A DNA stretch of 64,000 nt. It comes from Micromonospora coriariae (lineage in GTDB: Bacteria > Actinomycetota > Actinomycetes > Mycobacteriales > Micromonosporaceae). The DNA is taken from the NCBI RefSeq assembly GCF_900091455.1, contig NZ_LT607412.1, positions 6,262,001 to 6,326,000 of the forward strand. The letters are read 5' to 3'. Both the position numbers and the translations under genes were made by a program. The notes under the pieces are model-generated. The model searched no databases. It was not told where the DNA came from and was given only the letters and a program-made list of their open reading frames with translations. Below are positions 53,925 to 62,092 of this stretch, piece by piece; the stretch's first letter is position 1; every line of letters begins with the position of its first letter.

Positions 53925-54285
53925 GGCGGCTACAGCCACTAGACCATCGCAGGACGCCCGAACCGTCCGCAAGCAGGTCGCGGCCCTCGACGAGCTGTGG
54001 TGACCCGACAGCGGCATCTCGTCGGCCCGGGCGCGAACAGACCTCTCGCTGGTAAGTTCTGGGCGCTGCGTCCGGCGGGGTTGTCCGACCGTGTCTAGGA
54101 CCTCAGGGTCAAGCGGATGGCCGGCTAGCTGCACGACATACACGCTCAGTAGCTGACGGTAGTCAGGTTGACACTTGGCCCGCTGATCATGCCATCCCTG
54201 TCTGCCATCGCCCCTTCCTCTGGGGAGCGGGCCGCCGCCCAGCCCGCCAGGTCAAGCGGACCTTGACGCAACACTCCGTCGGCTA
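53925..54285. other. Gene-poor interval containing a half repeat element
   Basis: No convincing gene; short frames on both strands look incidental. The right part (54191-54268) is a partial copy of the nested palindromic element found at 62848-62996. Confidence 0.5.
54191..54268 (+). repeat. Left-half copy of the nested palindromic element
   Basis: 78 bp aligning with 62848-62925 at roughly 85% identity by eye, with two compensating single-base indels. It keeps the hairpin GTCAAG-CGGAC-CTTGAC (54251-54267). The right half, which would pair with the outer arms, is absent, and transposase-like sequence follows instead. Confidence 0.7.
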
Positions 54286-54587
54286 CCACTTCGCCGGCAG
54301 ACGCCGTCACGGTCCGACTCGACCGCAGCCTCTTGCAGATCACCACAAACGGCCTCCCGCTCCGCGGCCTGCCCAACGCCCTGACACAAGCCGAGATCGT
54401 CGGCATCCGCGACGCCCGCCCCGCCGGGCCACCGCCCACCCCGGCGTCCGAGCCTCTGTGGGTCCACGACGGCGACCAACTCCTCCTCGAAGTCCCTCGC
54501 ACCACCACCAAGGCCATCGCCAGGTTCACGCTCCGCAAGCCGGAACCTCCACGGCGTGGAAGCGCCGGCCGGACCACAGGAACCTGA
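54286..54587 (+). pseudogene. Degenerate C-terminal fragment of an IS481-like transposase
   Basis: Without a start codon, the frame reads VTVRLDRSLLQITTNGLPL, then LTQAEIVGIRDARPAGPPP, then LWVHDGDQLLLEVPRTTTK and AIARFTLRKPEPP. This matches the C-terminal accessory part of a common actinobacterial integrase-type transposase, as I recall it, with the middle deleted. The catalytic DDE part is absent. Confidence 0.4.
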
Positions 54588-54662
54588 TTCGCGGGACACG
54601 CCGTGTCAGAGGCCGTGAGTAGCTTCCATGCAACATGGACCACACGCCCGAGGAGGCCGCGG

Positions 54663-55166
54663 ATGGAACTACCGCTCAGGCGAGTCGAGCGCACCGAGAC
54701 GCCGGTCATGTTCGTGGCCGCCAAAGACGGATCAGACGAGATCGGGCCAGCCTGGGACCACCTGGAGACCCTGCTCGGGTCGCTGCGCAAGCGCAGATTC
54801 CTCGGCGTGTTCGACGACTCCGGCATCTACCGCTGCTGCGTGCAGATCCGAGCCGGCGACCACCCTGACCAACTCGGCCTGCAATCAGGCGTCGTTCCCG
54901 GAGGCCAATACCTGAGCGCAACCGTGCGTGGTCCCCAACCCGCCGCCTATGCCCTGCTCACCCCGACCTTTGAACAGTTGCGACGCTCGGGAGACCGAGA
55001 CGACACCCGCCCCAGCATCGAGTACTACCGCCGCCACGACCGGATCGACCTTCTGATGCCCATCCTGGAACTGATCCGTCACGGAGGTCCTGAGACCCGA
55101 CACCCGCCGGCAGCCGGTGTCCGGTCTCGGGACCTGCGTGATGAATCGGTTCCAGGGGCTGGGTGA
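54663..55166 (+). CDS. GyrI-like small-molecule-binding domain protein
   Basis: 167 residues from ATG 54663, with GAGGAGG about 5 nt upstream. Residues 1-140 form a GyrI-like fold: VERTETPVMFVAAKDGSDEIGPAWDHLETLLG, GIYRCCVQIRAG, PGGQYLSATVRGP and YYRRHDRIDLLMPI. These domains bind hydrophobic ligands in stand-alone form or in AraC/MerR regulators. The last 27 residues run into an unrelated repeat (55118-55150), so the natural C-terminus may have been replaced. Confidence 0.7.
   Translation: MELPLRRVERTETPVMFVAAKDGSDEIGPAWDHLETLLGSLRKRRFLGVFDDSGIYRCCVQIRAGDHPDQLGLQSGVVPGGQYLSATVRGPQPAAYALLTPTFEQLRRSGDRDDTRPSIEYYRRHDRIDLLMPILELIRHGGPETRHPPAAGVRSRDLRDESVPGAG
55118..55150 (+). repeat. 33-bp repeat, copy A
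   Basis: 30 of 33 bases are identical to 63386-63418, including a 24-bp perfect block (55118-55141). Its GGACCTGCGTGA core is the unit repeated in tandem in copy B. It lies inside the 3' end of the GyrI-like gene. Confidence 0.75.
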
Positions 55167-55196
55167 CCCTCCCTGGCGTGGCTGTAGCCTCGCGCT

Positions 55197-55643
55197 ATGA
55201 ATCTTGATCAACGCCTCATCGATGCAGCCATTGACCAAATGAACCGCCGATGGCCGGCCGACGAGTACGGCGGGGCAGCTGCCGTGTACCTCGAGGACGG
55301 TCAGATCCTGACCAGTGTCTGCCTCGACAACCTCAATGCCGGGGTCACTCTGTGCCACGAAACCGGAGCCATCTGCCAGGCATACACGCTGAACAAGCGG
55401 GTGACCGCGTCGGTGTGCGTGGGAAGAGAGGCTGGCAGCACGGACATCTTTGTTCTGGCACCGTGCGGGATCTGCCAGGAGCGCCTCGCCCTATGGGGGC
55501 CTGAGGTTCAAGTGGGCGTGAGTGACCCTCTCAGCTCGTCTGGATGGACCGCGCGGACACTTGTTGAGGTTAACCCGTTCTACTGGGGAGCCCGATTTGC
55601 CGATGGCGGCCCCTGGCCCTCTCCGGCCGTGCATACATCCTGA
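55197..55643 (+). CDS. Cytidine-deaminase-like protein
   Basis: 148 residues. Zinc site: the catalytic helix reads LCHETGAICQAYTL (Cys53-His54-Glu55, where cytidine deaminases have Cys/His-Ala-Glu), and the second helix VLAPCGICQERLALWG supplies Cys90 and Cys93 (PCxxCQE). The proton-shuttling Glu55 is present. It may deaminate a nucleoside or a nucleoside antibiotic of the blasticidin type. No partner genes are obvious. Confidence 0.8.
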   Translation: MNLDQRLIDAAIDQMNRRWPADEYGGAAAVYLEDGQILTSVCLDNLNAGVTLCHETGAICQAYTLNKRVTASVCVGREAGSTDIFVLAPCGICQERLALWGPEVQVGVSDPLSSSGWTARTLVEVNPFYWGARFADGGPWPSPAVHTS

Positions 55644-55739
55644 CCCGCTCGTCGCTGAACAGCCCGCCCACCGCAGTGATCATCCGGCCGAGTGCTGGTG
55701 GAGGCGACTGCGGTTTCCTGCTGGAAGCGGAGGAGCAGG

Positions 55740-56550
55740 ATGGATTTCGCCCTTGCGGACAATCGGGTTCTGGGTTGGGCGGTGTACGGCGATCCGGCCG
55801 GGGTGCCCGTGGTGTACCTGCATGCACGCCAGGTCTCGGCTCAGCCACCCGGACGACGCGGCGTTGGTGGGCGTTCGCCTGATGACCGTGGACCGGCCTG
55901 GATACGGTCGGTCGACACCTGTCCGGCGGCCAACGCTGCTCGGCGTCGCCGATGCGGTCGGTGCGCTGATGGCATCTCTGGGAATCGAGCGTTTCGGAGT
56001 GGTCGGGTTCTCCGGTGGCGCACCGTACGCTGTGGCCTGCGGTGCCCGGTTCCCGCAACGCCTTACCGGCGTCGTCGCCGCCGGTTTCACCGGCCCATCC
56101 CGGGAGCTGCGGACGGTACGCGGCTGGCAGCGGATTCAAACGTGGACGGTTTGCAACATCCCGGGACTGGGCCGCCCCTACGTGACGCGCGCTGCCGCCT
56201 GGTACGCGGAAGACCCCCTCAAACAGCACCGCGAACTGCTCGCTAATGGCCAGGACACCTGGATGCAGCCAAATGAGGAGTCCAACCTCGAAGGCGCCCG
56301 CCAAGGCGCCGCCGGCCTGGTCGGCGACTGGCTTGCCACAGACATTCGTCCGTGGGGATTCCACCTTCGAGACGTGCCCTGCCGCGTCCTCATCTGGGCT
56401 GGCCGACACGACCCCGGCAGATCTGTTGCCGACGCGCCACTGATCGCCGCACGGATGCCCGACGCCGAGGTCCGCATCGGCGAGAACGCCGCTCACACAC
56501 CGTCTCCTGCGCACTGGCGGGAAATGCTGACGTGGGTCAAGGGTGGCTAG
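55740..56550 (+). pseudogene. Alpha/beta hydrolase broken by two single-base deletions
   Basis: ATG 55740 follows GGAGGAG. The first 28 codons (MDFALADNRVLGWAVYGDP...VVYLHA) run into the wrong frame at 55824-55836. The rest of the enzyme is open in another frame from RLSHPDDAALVGVRLMTVDRPGYG to the end. Catalytic elements are present: GFSGGAP (nucleophile Ser), WAGRHDPG (Asp) and NAAHTPSPAHW (His). The 13 nt at the break should be 15 nt, giving HGTPGSR, so one base is missing from each of two G runs. A sequencing error is possible. Confidence 0.75.
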
Positions 56551-56724
56551 GACCCGGCAGGCATACCGCATGCGATAGGGCCGCCACCCCGCCAAGCGGT
56601 GAACGAACTCGCATCCGCTTACACCGATCCAGGAGCCTCACACCAGCGAGATCGTCTAGCTTGAGCTGTCACGCATCATCTGACACTCCGCCGTGTGTTG
56701 GTGGAGATCAGGGTTCGGCGCGCT

Positions 56725-56961
56725 CTACCGGCTGCCGATGCCGATCCGGTCCCGCAACACCAGCAGGACGATCGATAACACCAGCAGAGCGCCGGACCCA
56801 CACAGCACAACGACGTACAACAGCGGGCCACCGAACCGACTGTTCGGGCCGCTGACCAGCAGCGCAGCGAAGGTGCATGCGGTCGATACCAGCATCCCCA
56901 AGGGCCACCACCGGGTCTGCCGCTGCAACTCATGCAGCACTCGTTCTCGGATCACGGCCAC
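56725..56961 (-). CDS. Small two-helix membrane protein
   Basis: 78 residues from GTG 56961, with GTG 56955 as an alternative. A basic N-terminal helix (IRERVLHELQRQTRWWP) is followed by two hydrophobic segments (GMLVSTACTFAALLVSG and GPLLYVVVLCGSGALLVLSIVLLVL). No named family. The longer minus-strand frame to 57576 is a shadow of the VOC gene. Confidence 0.5.
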   Translation of the reverse strand: MAVIRERVLHELQRQTRWWPLGMLVSTACTFAALLVSGPNSRFGGPLLYVVVLCGSGALLVLSIVLLVLRDRIGIGSR

Positions 56962-57277
56962 CCCCGCTCGTCGAAAGCCGTCACGGCGCATCCGCCCTCT
57001 ATTCTGCAACAAGTCAACGCTACCCCCTTGGCGAGACGTGACGTGCTTCGCGCAGAGCGACGGAGCCCAGGCCGATCGCGCGGTCGAACCCGCCGAGGTC
57101 GCTGGCAATGTCAGATTTCCGCATTGGCCGGTACGCCATCTCGGTCGGGTCACCGAAGTGATCTCAGCTGGGTTGGACGGCGCTGACACTTCGCGATCTG
57201 CTGGTCGTTGGGCTGGTGGAGTCCGGGTGTCGGCCGGACCGGGGAACGCTGCCGATGCCGTCCGGCATGCTGTGGGC

Positions 57278-57730
57278 ATGACTGAGGAACTGAAAGATCG
57301 TTCCACCCCGTCCGGCGACACACCGTCAGCTTCGCCACCAGTGATCTCTGTAATGCTGATCGTCCAAGATGCAGACGCCGCGGTTGCCTGGTACAAGACT
57401 GCACTGGGCGCGACAGAGCTGTGGAACCTTGGTGGCGTAGCCGGCCTTGAGATCAGTGGTGCCGCCTTCTTCCTCCATGAGAGCAATCCGGCGAACCCCA
57501 CCGAGACCAGTCCCGGCCAGGCAGGGATCACAAGTACCCGCATCGAGGTGTTTGCCGACGATCCCGACAGTGTCATCGAGCGCGCCGTCGCCGCGGGCGC
57601 TATCGCCGGAGCGGGAATCGAGGATCACCACGTGCCCTGGGGGACGCACCGCCAAGGTGGCTTCACGGACCCGTTCGGTCACAAGTGGTCCGTAGGCGAC
57701 AAGTCACCCCTGGGCCCGTTCCCACGCTGA
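57278..57730 (+). CDS. VOC/PhnB-like protein
   Basis: 150 residues from ATG 57278. Typical PhnB-type fold: VISVMLIVQDADAAVAWYKTALGATELWNL, GAAFFLHESNPANP, STRIEVFADDPDSVIERAVAAGAIAG and the C-terminal HRQGGFTDPFGHKWSVG. This subgroup usually lacks a fully defined enzyme activity. The 550-bp open frame upstream from 56693 overlaps other features and is not included. Confidence 0.85.
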   Translation: MTEELKDRSTPSGDTPSASPPVISVMLIVQDADAAVAWYKTALGATELWNLGGVAGLEISGAAFFLHESNPANPTETSPGQAGITSTRIEVFADDPDSVIERAVAAGAIAGAGIEDHHVPWGTHRQGGFTDPFGHKWSVGDKSPLGPFPR

Positions 57731-57994
57731 TCGGGCCGGCCCTTCGGTAGCTCGCCGCCTGATTGACCACGCCAAGCATTACGTGCCCGTAGAGGTCACC
57801 TTGCCCTGGGGAACCCTGACCCGGGCCACGGGCCTCCCCGACCCAGGCGACCTGAGATGCAGGTCAAGGCACCTGCACCCGTCACTTGGCGTTGTATTGA
57901 TCAAAGGTGAGGGCATAATCGATCAACACGGACAAGATGCCGTCTGAGCTGCTCGTTCATTGGTCATCGGTGGTCAACGTTCGTTACTCTCGGT
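57731..57994. other. 264-bp interval without a recognised gene
   Basis: Nothing recognisable. A short open frame (about 60 codons) and GATC-containing inverted words near 57897-57923 are visible, but neither supports a call. Confidence 0.4.
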
Positions 57995-58708
57995 TCACCT
58001 CTGACGGCCTGGATACGGCCTGATCTTGGGACTCGCCCGGGCGACGTCGGGATGGACTACGACGGCGCGTTGCCCATCATCTAGATACGAGGATGTCGTG
58101 ACCTGGTGGGGGGCGCTGTAGTGCCTTGCTGCGGCTCGCATGGACTCGATGAGCGTGAAGCCCGGGTAGTAACGCGGGTCGGAGTACAAATGCCGGTAGT
58201 AGCAGGCCCAGTAGCTCGCCACTCGCTGACGCGTGACGGCGAGGAAGGCCGGGTTCGCGGCGAGAACCTGTCCATAGACAGCGTGCTGCGGGGTCGTGGG
58301 GTCGTCGAGCTCGACGAGTTCACGGCGGATGTCGAGCAGGATCTCTAGGACGTACTCCCCGACCAGCCGGACCACGAATGGGACCACCCACGGCTCGTTC
58401 AGCCTCAGAACGTGCTCAAGCCGTCGCTGCCGTACTCGACCGTCGTGGTGACGCGTATAGAGGCAGTTGAGAATCGCGAACTGCGTCGGCGGCAGACTGG
58501 CCTCCGCACCGGCTGTGGGTTCGGCTTGGTAGATGCGGTACGGGATGACCAGTGGTTGCTCATCGACGGTTACACCGAATGGCAGGGCCGGCTCCAAGGG
58601 TGCCGACGGTAGGAGCTTCAAGACGGTCTGCACGTCCCGCTGAAGGTGGGCCGGGAAGGCAGCCGCCAGTGAGGGCCCGGTAGGGGTCCTCGGCGCTGGG
58701 CTTTGCAC
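57995..58708 (-). CDS. Conserved hypothetical protein next to an IS insertion
   Basis: 237 residues, soluble, helix-rich: RQRRLEHVLRLNEPWVVPFVVRLVGEYVLEILLDIRREL and TRQRVASYWACYYRHLYSDPRYYPGFTLIESMRAAARHY. No known domain recognised; a conserved Streptomyces/Micromonospora family is possible. Its start codon lies 32 bp from the IS3 element, whose insertion probably separated it from its promoter. Confidence 0.65.
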   Translation of the reverse strand: MQSPAPRTPTGPSLAAAFPAHLQRDVQTVLKLLPSAPLEPALPFGVTVDEQPLVIPYRIYQAEPTAGAEASLPPTQFAILNCLYTRHHDGRVRQRRLEHVLRLNEPWVVPFVVRLVGEYVLEILLDIRRELVELDDPTTPQHAVYGQVLAANPAFLAVTRQRVASYWACYYRHLYSDPRYYPGFTLIESMRAAARHYSAPHQVTTSSYLDDGQRAVVVHPDVARASPKIRPYPGRQR

Positions 58709-58740
58709 GGTCGGACGGTACAGCCTTCCAGCCCTCGGGA

Positions 58741-58765
58741 TGAGTTCCCCCCGCTTTGATGGAGC
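58741..58765 (+). repeat. IS3 terminal inverted repeat (orfB end)
   Basis: 25 bp beginning TGAGTTCCCCCCGC; matches the other end in 20 of 25 positions after inversion. Confidence 0.88.
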
Positions 58766-58770
58766 AGTGG

Positions 58771-59697
58771 TTACCTGCTGCCGGCTGGTGCAGGGGTGGC
58801 GATAGTTGGCTCGGCTGGGCCGTGCTGGCGGGTGTGCGAGGCGGTCTCGTACTCGTCAGGGCTGAGGTAGCCCAGTTCGCGTTGGATGCGGCGGGTGTTG
58901 TACCAGCCGTCGATGTAGGCGAAGATCGCGTTCTCGGCCTCGTCCCGGGTGCGCCATGAGGTGCGATAGACGAGTTCGATCTTCAGCGTCGACCAGAAGT
59001 TCTCCATGAGCGCGTTGTCGAACGAGTCGCCGACGGAGCCCATCGAGGGCAGGATTCCGTTGTCCTGTAGGCGTTCCGCGAAGCGAAAAGACGTGTAGTT
59101 CGACCCGCGGTCCGAGTGGTGGATCAGCTGGCCGTCGCGGACGTCGCGCGACCAGATGCCGTATTCGAGGGCGGCGAGGATCAGGTCGGTGTCGCAGCGG
59201 CCGGAGGTCTTCCAGCCGACGATCCGGCGCGAGAACGCATCACGGACCGCGGCCAGCCAGAACACACCCTCGCCGCAGGGGATGCGGGTGGCATCGGCGA
59301 CCCAGAGCCGGTTCGGCCCGTCGGCGGTGAACTGCCGGTTGACCAGATCCGGCGCCGGCGTCGCCCGTGGGTCCTGCCTCGTGGAGCCGCCGCGCCAGCC
59401 TCGACGCAGGAACGCGCCCTGCCAACCCTGGGCCGCCATCAGCCGCTCGACCCGCTTGCGGCCCACGCGAATTCCGTCACGGCGCAGCTGCCGGTGCACC
59501 CGGTCCGCGCCGCAGGTGCGCCCAGACGTCTCCCAGATCTCGTGGATGTTGGAGATCAGCCCCAGGTCGACCACGTCGCGGTCGCAGGGCTGCTCGACCT
59601 GCCGGACCCACGCGTAGTAGGTCGAGGCGCCGATGTTCAGGACCCGTAGCAGGAGCGCGACCGCGAACTGGTCACGGTGTTCATAAATGAACGTCAT
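58771..59697 (-). CDS. IS3-family transposase OrfB (DDE catalytic subunit)
   Basis: 308 residues. The DDE retroviral-type integrase core: first Asp in WVADATRIPCGEG, second Asp in HHSDRGSNYTS, Glu in DNALMENFWSTLKIE. An HTH_21-like segment (RTCGADRVHRQLRRDGIRVGRKRVERLM) precedes it. Its start overlaps the orfA stop by 4 nt, where IS3 elements make a fused transposase by -1 frameshifting. Confidence 0.95.
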   Translation of the reverse strand: MTFIYEHRDQFAVALLLRVLNIGASTYYAWVRQVEQPCDRDVVDLGLISNIHEIWETSGRTCGADRVHRQLRRDGIRVGRKRVERLMAAQGWQGAFLRRGWRGGSTRQDPRATPAPDLVNRQFTADGPNRLWVADATRIPCGEGVFWLAAVRDAFSRRIVGWKTSGRCDTDLILAALEYGIWSRDVRDGQLIHHSDRGSNYTSFRFAERLQDNGILPSMGSVGDSFDNALMENFWSTLKIELVYRTSWRTRDEAENAIFAYIDGWYNTRRIQRELGYLSPDEYETASHTRQHGPAEPTIATPAPAGSR

Positions 59698-60029
59698 GAC
59701 CGTCGCCGGGTCGGGTCGAGCTCCGCCGCGAAATACGCGCTCGCCGCTTTCAGGATCTCGTTCGCCCGCCGCAGCTCCGCCACCTCGCGACGCAGCCGCC
59801 GGTTCTCCTCGGCCATCTCGCTGGTGGGCCGATCGGTGCGCTCGCCCGCGTCGGCCTCGGCCTGCCGGATCCAGTTCCGCAACGCCTCGTGATGCACGCC
59901 GAGTTGCTCGGCCATGCGCCGGATGACGGGCTTTGGGTCCGACTCGCGGTACAAGCGCACAGCGCGCTGACGCAGCTCGTCGGGGTACTTCTTCGGTGCT
60001 GCCACGGACGACTTCCTCCCCATGGCCAT
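59694..60029 (-). CDS. IS3-family OrfA (helix-turn-helix)
   Basis: 111 residues from ATG 60029; ATG 60023 or 60053 are alternatives, the last inside the terminal repeat. DELRQRAVRLYRESDPKPVIRRMAEQLGVHHEALRNWIRQ is the HTH that binds the IS ends, followed by a leucine-zipper-like helix (SEMAEENRRLRREVAELRRANEILK). Four-nt overlap with orfB. Confidence 0.93.
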   Translation of the reverse strand: MAMGRKSSVAAPKKYPDELRQRAVRLYRESDPKPVIRRMAEQLGVHHEALRNWIRQAEADAGERTDRPTSEMAEENRRLRREVAELRRANEILKAASAYFAAELDPTRRRS

Positions 60030-60046
60030 CAGACCATGATCAAGAA

Positions 60047-60071
60047 GCTCCATGAAAACGGGGGTGGCTCA
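60047..60071 (-). repeat. IS3 terminal inverted repeat (orfA end)
   Basis: 25 bp ending GGGGGTGGCTCA; pairs with the end at 58741-58765. Confidence 0.88.
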
Positions 60072-60297
60072 GGACTGGCCCACAGCGGGATGGCCCTTCC
60101 CCGGGAGGTAAAGCCGCGACCGGCCGATGTCAGCCGGCCTACCGGGCACCAGCGGGCGCGATGGCGAACGACTCCTTGACCCCCAGGCAACAATCAGCCC
60201 GCCGCGACCTGCCCTGATGCCTGCTCCACCCTGCCACGCACGTCCTTCGTTGTCCGTGGGCGTCCGGGCGCGGTCGCCCTGGTCGTCACTCAGTTAG

Positions 60298-60528
60298 TCA
60301 CTCAGTCGGCTCATCCTCGTCGTCCATGCCCGGTAGGGCGCTACCACACCAGGGGCAGTATCGGATGGCGATGTACGAACTGCCGCCGTCGTGGATGATG
60401 AGGCCGTAACGCTCATCGCTTGGCTCCGGCTGGTGGTAGATCAGGTTGTCGGGGCACTCGAACGGGTTGGGGTGCTGGTCGCACTCGGTCTCAACCTTGT
60501 CGCGCATCATCTCGCAGCAGAAGCCCAC
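60298..60528 (-). CDS. DUF6980-type zinc-binding small protein
   Basis: 76 residues from GTG 60528; ATG 60507 is an alternative. FCCEMMRDKVETECDQHPNPFECPDNLIYHQ and YCPWCGSALP supply cysteines for one or two zinc sites. Family members are small standalone proteins of unknown role. The longer frame to 60705 runs antisense to the next gene's leader. Confidence 0.7.
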   Translation of the reverse strand: MGFCCEMMRDKVETECDQHPNPFECPDNLIYHQPEPSDERYGLIIHDGGSSYIAIRYCPWCGSALPGMDDEDEPTE

Positions 60529-60817
60529 GCCGGATTCTCTCGTGCAGCTGGCCGCGGCCCTCCCCCAGGTCACCTTGATCCAGGTTGGACGGTCAGACGT
60601 TGAAGCGGAACATAGAGCCGCTGTGCCGCCACCAGCGTGAACGGCGGGGCGACGCCTGCTCACGCGGCGCTCAGGCTGCCATCCGTGGGGGCTAGTTGAC
60701 GACATTTGACAATGTCTTGTGCCCCCTGTGTGCCCACACTGCTAGGAGCGGGCCCTTGGCGTCACGCCCACAGAGACGTCGTACAGCGCGATCTGGTGCG
60801 GGGTTGCTCCACATGGT

Positions 60818-60823
60818 TAGCGT
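60818..60823 (+). promoter_or_regulatory. -10 box TAGCGT of a hypothetical gene
   Basis: TAGCGT, 7 nt, then GTG 60831, which selects this start over ATG 60813. Confidence 0.55.
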
Positions 60824-60830
60824 CAACACC

Positions 60831-61400
60831 GTGCTGTTGGCTGCGCGACCCCTCGCAACGGATTGGCAGGCGTTTGCCGACCAGGCAACCGTTCTTGGTG
60901 TCGCGGTGGCTCTAGCGGTTGGCATCGCCACGACGATCGTGATGATCCGTCAAGAGAAGGTCACCAGGGACGGGCAGCGGCTTCAGCGAGAGCAGGCTGA
61001 GGCGACCGCAGCTCGCTCAGAGGCGGCAGCAGCGCTGACGGAGGAGTACACCAGGCGGGTTGTGGAAGCCCTCGAAACGATGGCAGGCAATAGCCAGAAG
61101 GCTGTCATGACCAGCAAGGCGGGAGCTGTCCGGTGGACCCTCGTGCATCAGCATCGCTCCCGCTACCTGCTCACCAACGTCGGCAACGGAGACGCTAGGA
61201 ACGTCCAGGTCTCAGCGCACGAGTCACTGCCTCTGTTTGGGTTAGATGAGGCTCCGAAGGAGGTAGGGCCACATGAGACGATCTCATTCCTTGCGGCACG
61301 CACCTTCGGCACAAAAGACAGCACGATCACGGTGACCTGGACCGATCCCGAGACGGGCGGGGATAGAACCTGGAAATATCCCCTACCTCCTGAAGTCTAG
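60831..61400 (+). CDS. Single-pass membrane protein of unknown function
   Basis: 189 residues from GTG 60831. N-terminal membrane helix (VLGVAVALAVGIATTIVMI), a coiled coil (VTRDGQRLQREQAEATAARSEAAAALTEEYTRRV), then a beta-rich domain (HRSRYLLTNVGNGDARNVQVSAHESLP, STITVTWTDPETGGDRTWKYP) of Ig-like appearance. No known family. It begins the lower-GC group; the next gene follows after 19 bp and could be cotranscribed. Confidence 0.6.
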   Translation: MLLAARPLATDWQAFADQATVLGVAVALAVGIATTIVMIRQEKVTRDGQRLQREQAEATAARSEAAAALTEEYTRRVVEALETMAGNSQKAVMTSKAGAVRWTLVHQHRSRYLLTNVGNGDARNVQVSAHESLPLFGLDEAPKEVGPHETISFLAARTFGTKDSTITVTWTDPETGGDRTWKYPLPPEV

Positions 61401-61419
61401 GCGTCAGTTCGGAGATGCG

Positions 61420-61986
61420 ATGAGTCCAGAAGCCGTTAGCCTGGTCACCGCAGTAATTGGCGGCTTAATGGGTGGCACCTTTGTGATTGCCGGTCAGGCC
61501 GTCCAGAGTCGAGCCATGAGGCGGGCCGAGATGCGCGCGAGGTCCGAGGATGCGGCCATGTCGGCACTTAAAATAAGTGTTGAAATCGCTGAGGTGTACA
61601 GTCACGAAGGTGCCGAGACGACCGAGGGATATTTAACGCGTTCCGCCACAATGAGAATTGACAACAAGAAGTCGATGCTTGGCGCGCAAGCGCTCCTAAT
61701 TCAAAATCCGCAACTACGCGGCCGAATCAAGCTTGGTTTGGCTGTGATGTCTTGGCCGGAGGCAATACATCAAGAACTAAGTGGAAACCTCCACCCGTTT
61801 TACACCGGGTCGATGACCATCAATTACATCATCGAACAGGTTGCTGCCTACCTACGTAGCGAGCCCCTCCCGCAGGTGCCAACGTACGTCCGCGAGTGGA
61901 AAGAAGCTCAAGACAAAAGGTCACGCGAGGGACGCGGCACGTGGATTCGTTATGACGATGCACGGGAGGACCGCGCCGAGGCGTAG
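61420..61986 (+). CDS. Membrane-anchored hypothetical protein, lower GC
   Basis: 188 residues from ATG 61420. One N-terminal membrane helix (SLVTAVIGGLMGGTFVIAG) then a soluble helical region (RRAEMRARSEDAAMSALKISVEIAEVYSHEG, MTINYIIEQVAAYLRSE). The topology resembles that of the gene upstream. Codon use is visibly less GC-rich than in the core region (for example AAA, ATA and TTA codons), pointing to acquisition by transfer. Confidence 0.6.
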   Translation: MSPEAVSLVTAVIGGLMGGTFVIAGQAVQSRAMRRAEMRARSEDAAMSALKISVEIAEVYSHEGAETTEGYLTRSATMRIDNKKSMLGAQALLIQNPQLRGRIKLGLAVMSWPEAIHQELSGNLHPFYTGSMTINYIIEQVAAYLRSEPLPQVPTYVREWKEAQDKRSREGRGTWIRYDDAREDRAEA

Positions 61987-62092
61987 CTTGCATGGTACGG
62001 GGTGCGCCTGACGTCGTCCTGATCGCTAGCCATCCTCGCACTGCACCACCGATGCCGATGCCATCAACGAGGACGAAGCCCTACCACTGCGT

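Larger units (their letters stand above)
58741..60071 (-). mobile_element. Complete IS3-family insertion sequence, 1331 bp
   Basis: Terminal inverted repeats lie at 58741-58765 and 60047-60071: 25 bp, 20 matching, starting TGAG and ending CTCA. A 3-bp target duplication GGA stands at 58738-58740 and 60072-60074. It encodes orfA and orfB on the minus strand. The duplication and intact genes suggest a recent insertion. Confidence 0.92.

Noticed and set aside
53901..54143. 80-codon minus-strand frame
   Set aside because: No motif, low-complexity R/S/A content, no ribosome-binding site.
54146..54826. 226-codon minus-strand frame over the half element and GyrI start
   Set aside because: Covers a repeat, a pseudogene and the start of another gene; no recognisable fold.
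57731..57994. Possible small ORF and GATC inverted words
   Set aside because: About 60 codons, no start signal or homologous motif; too weak to call.
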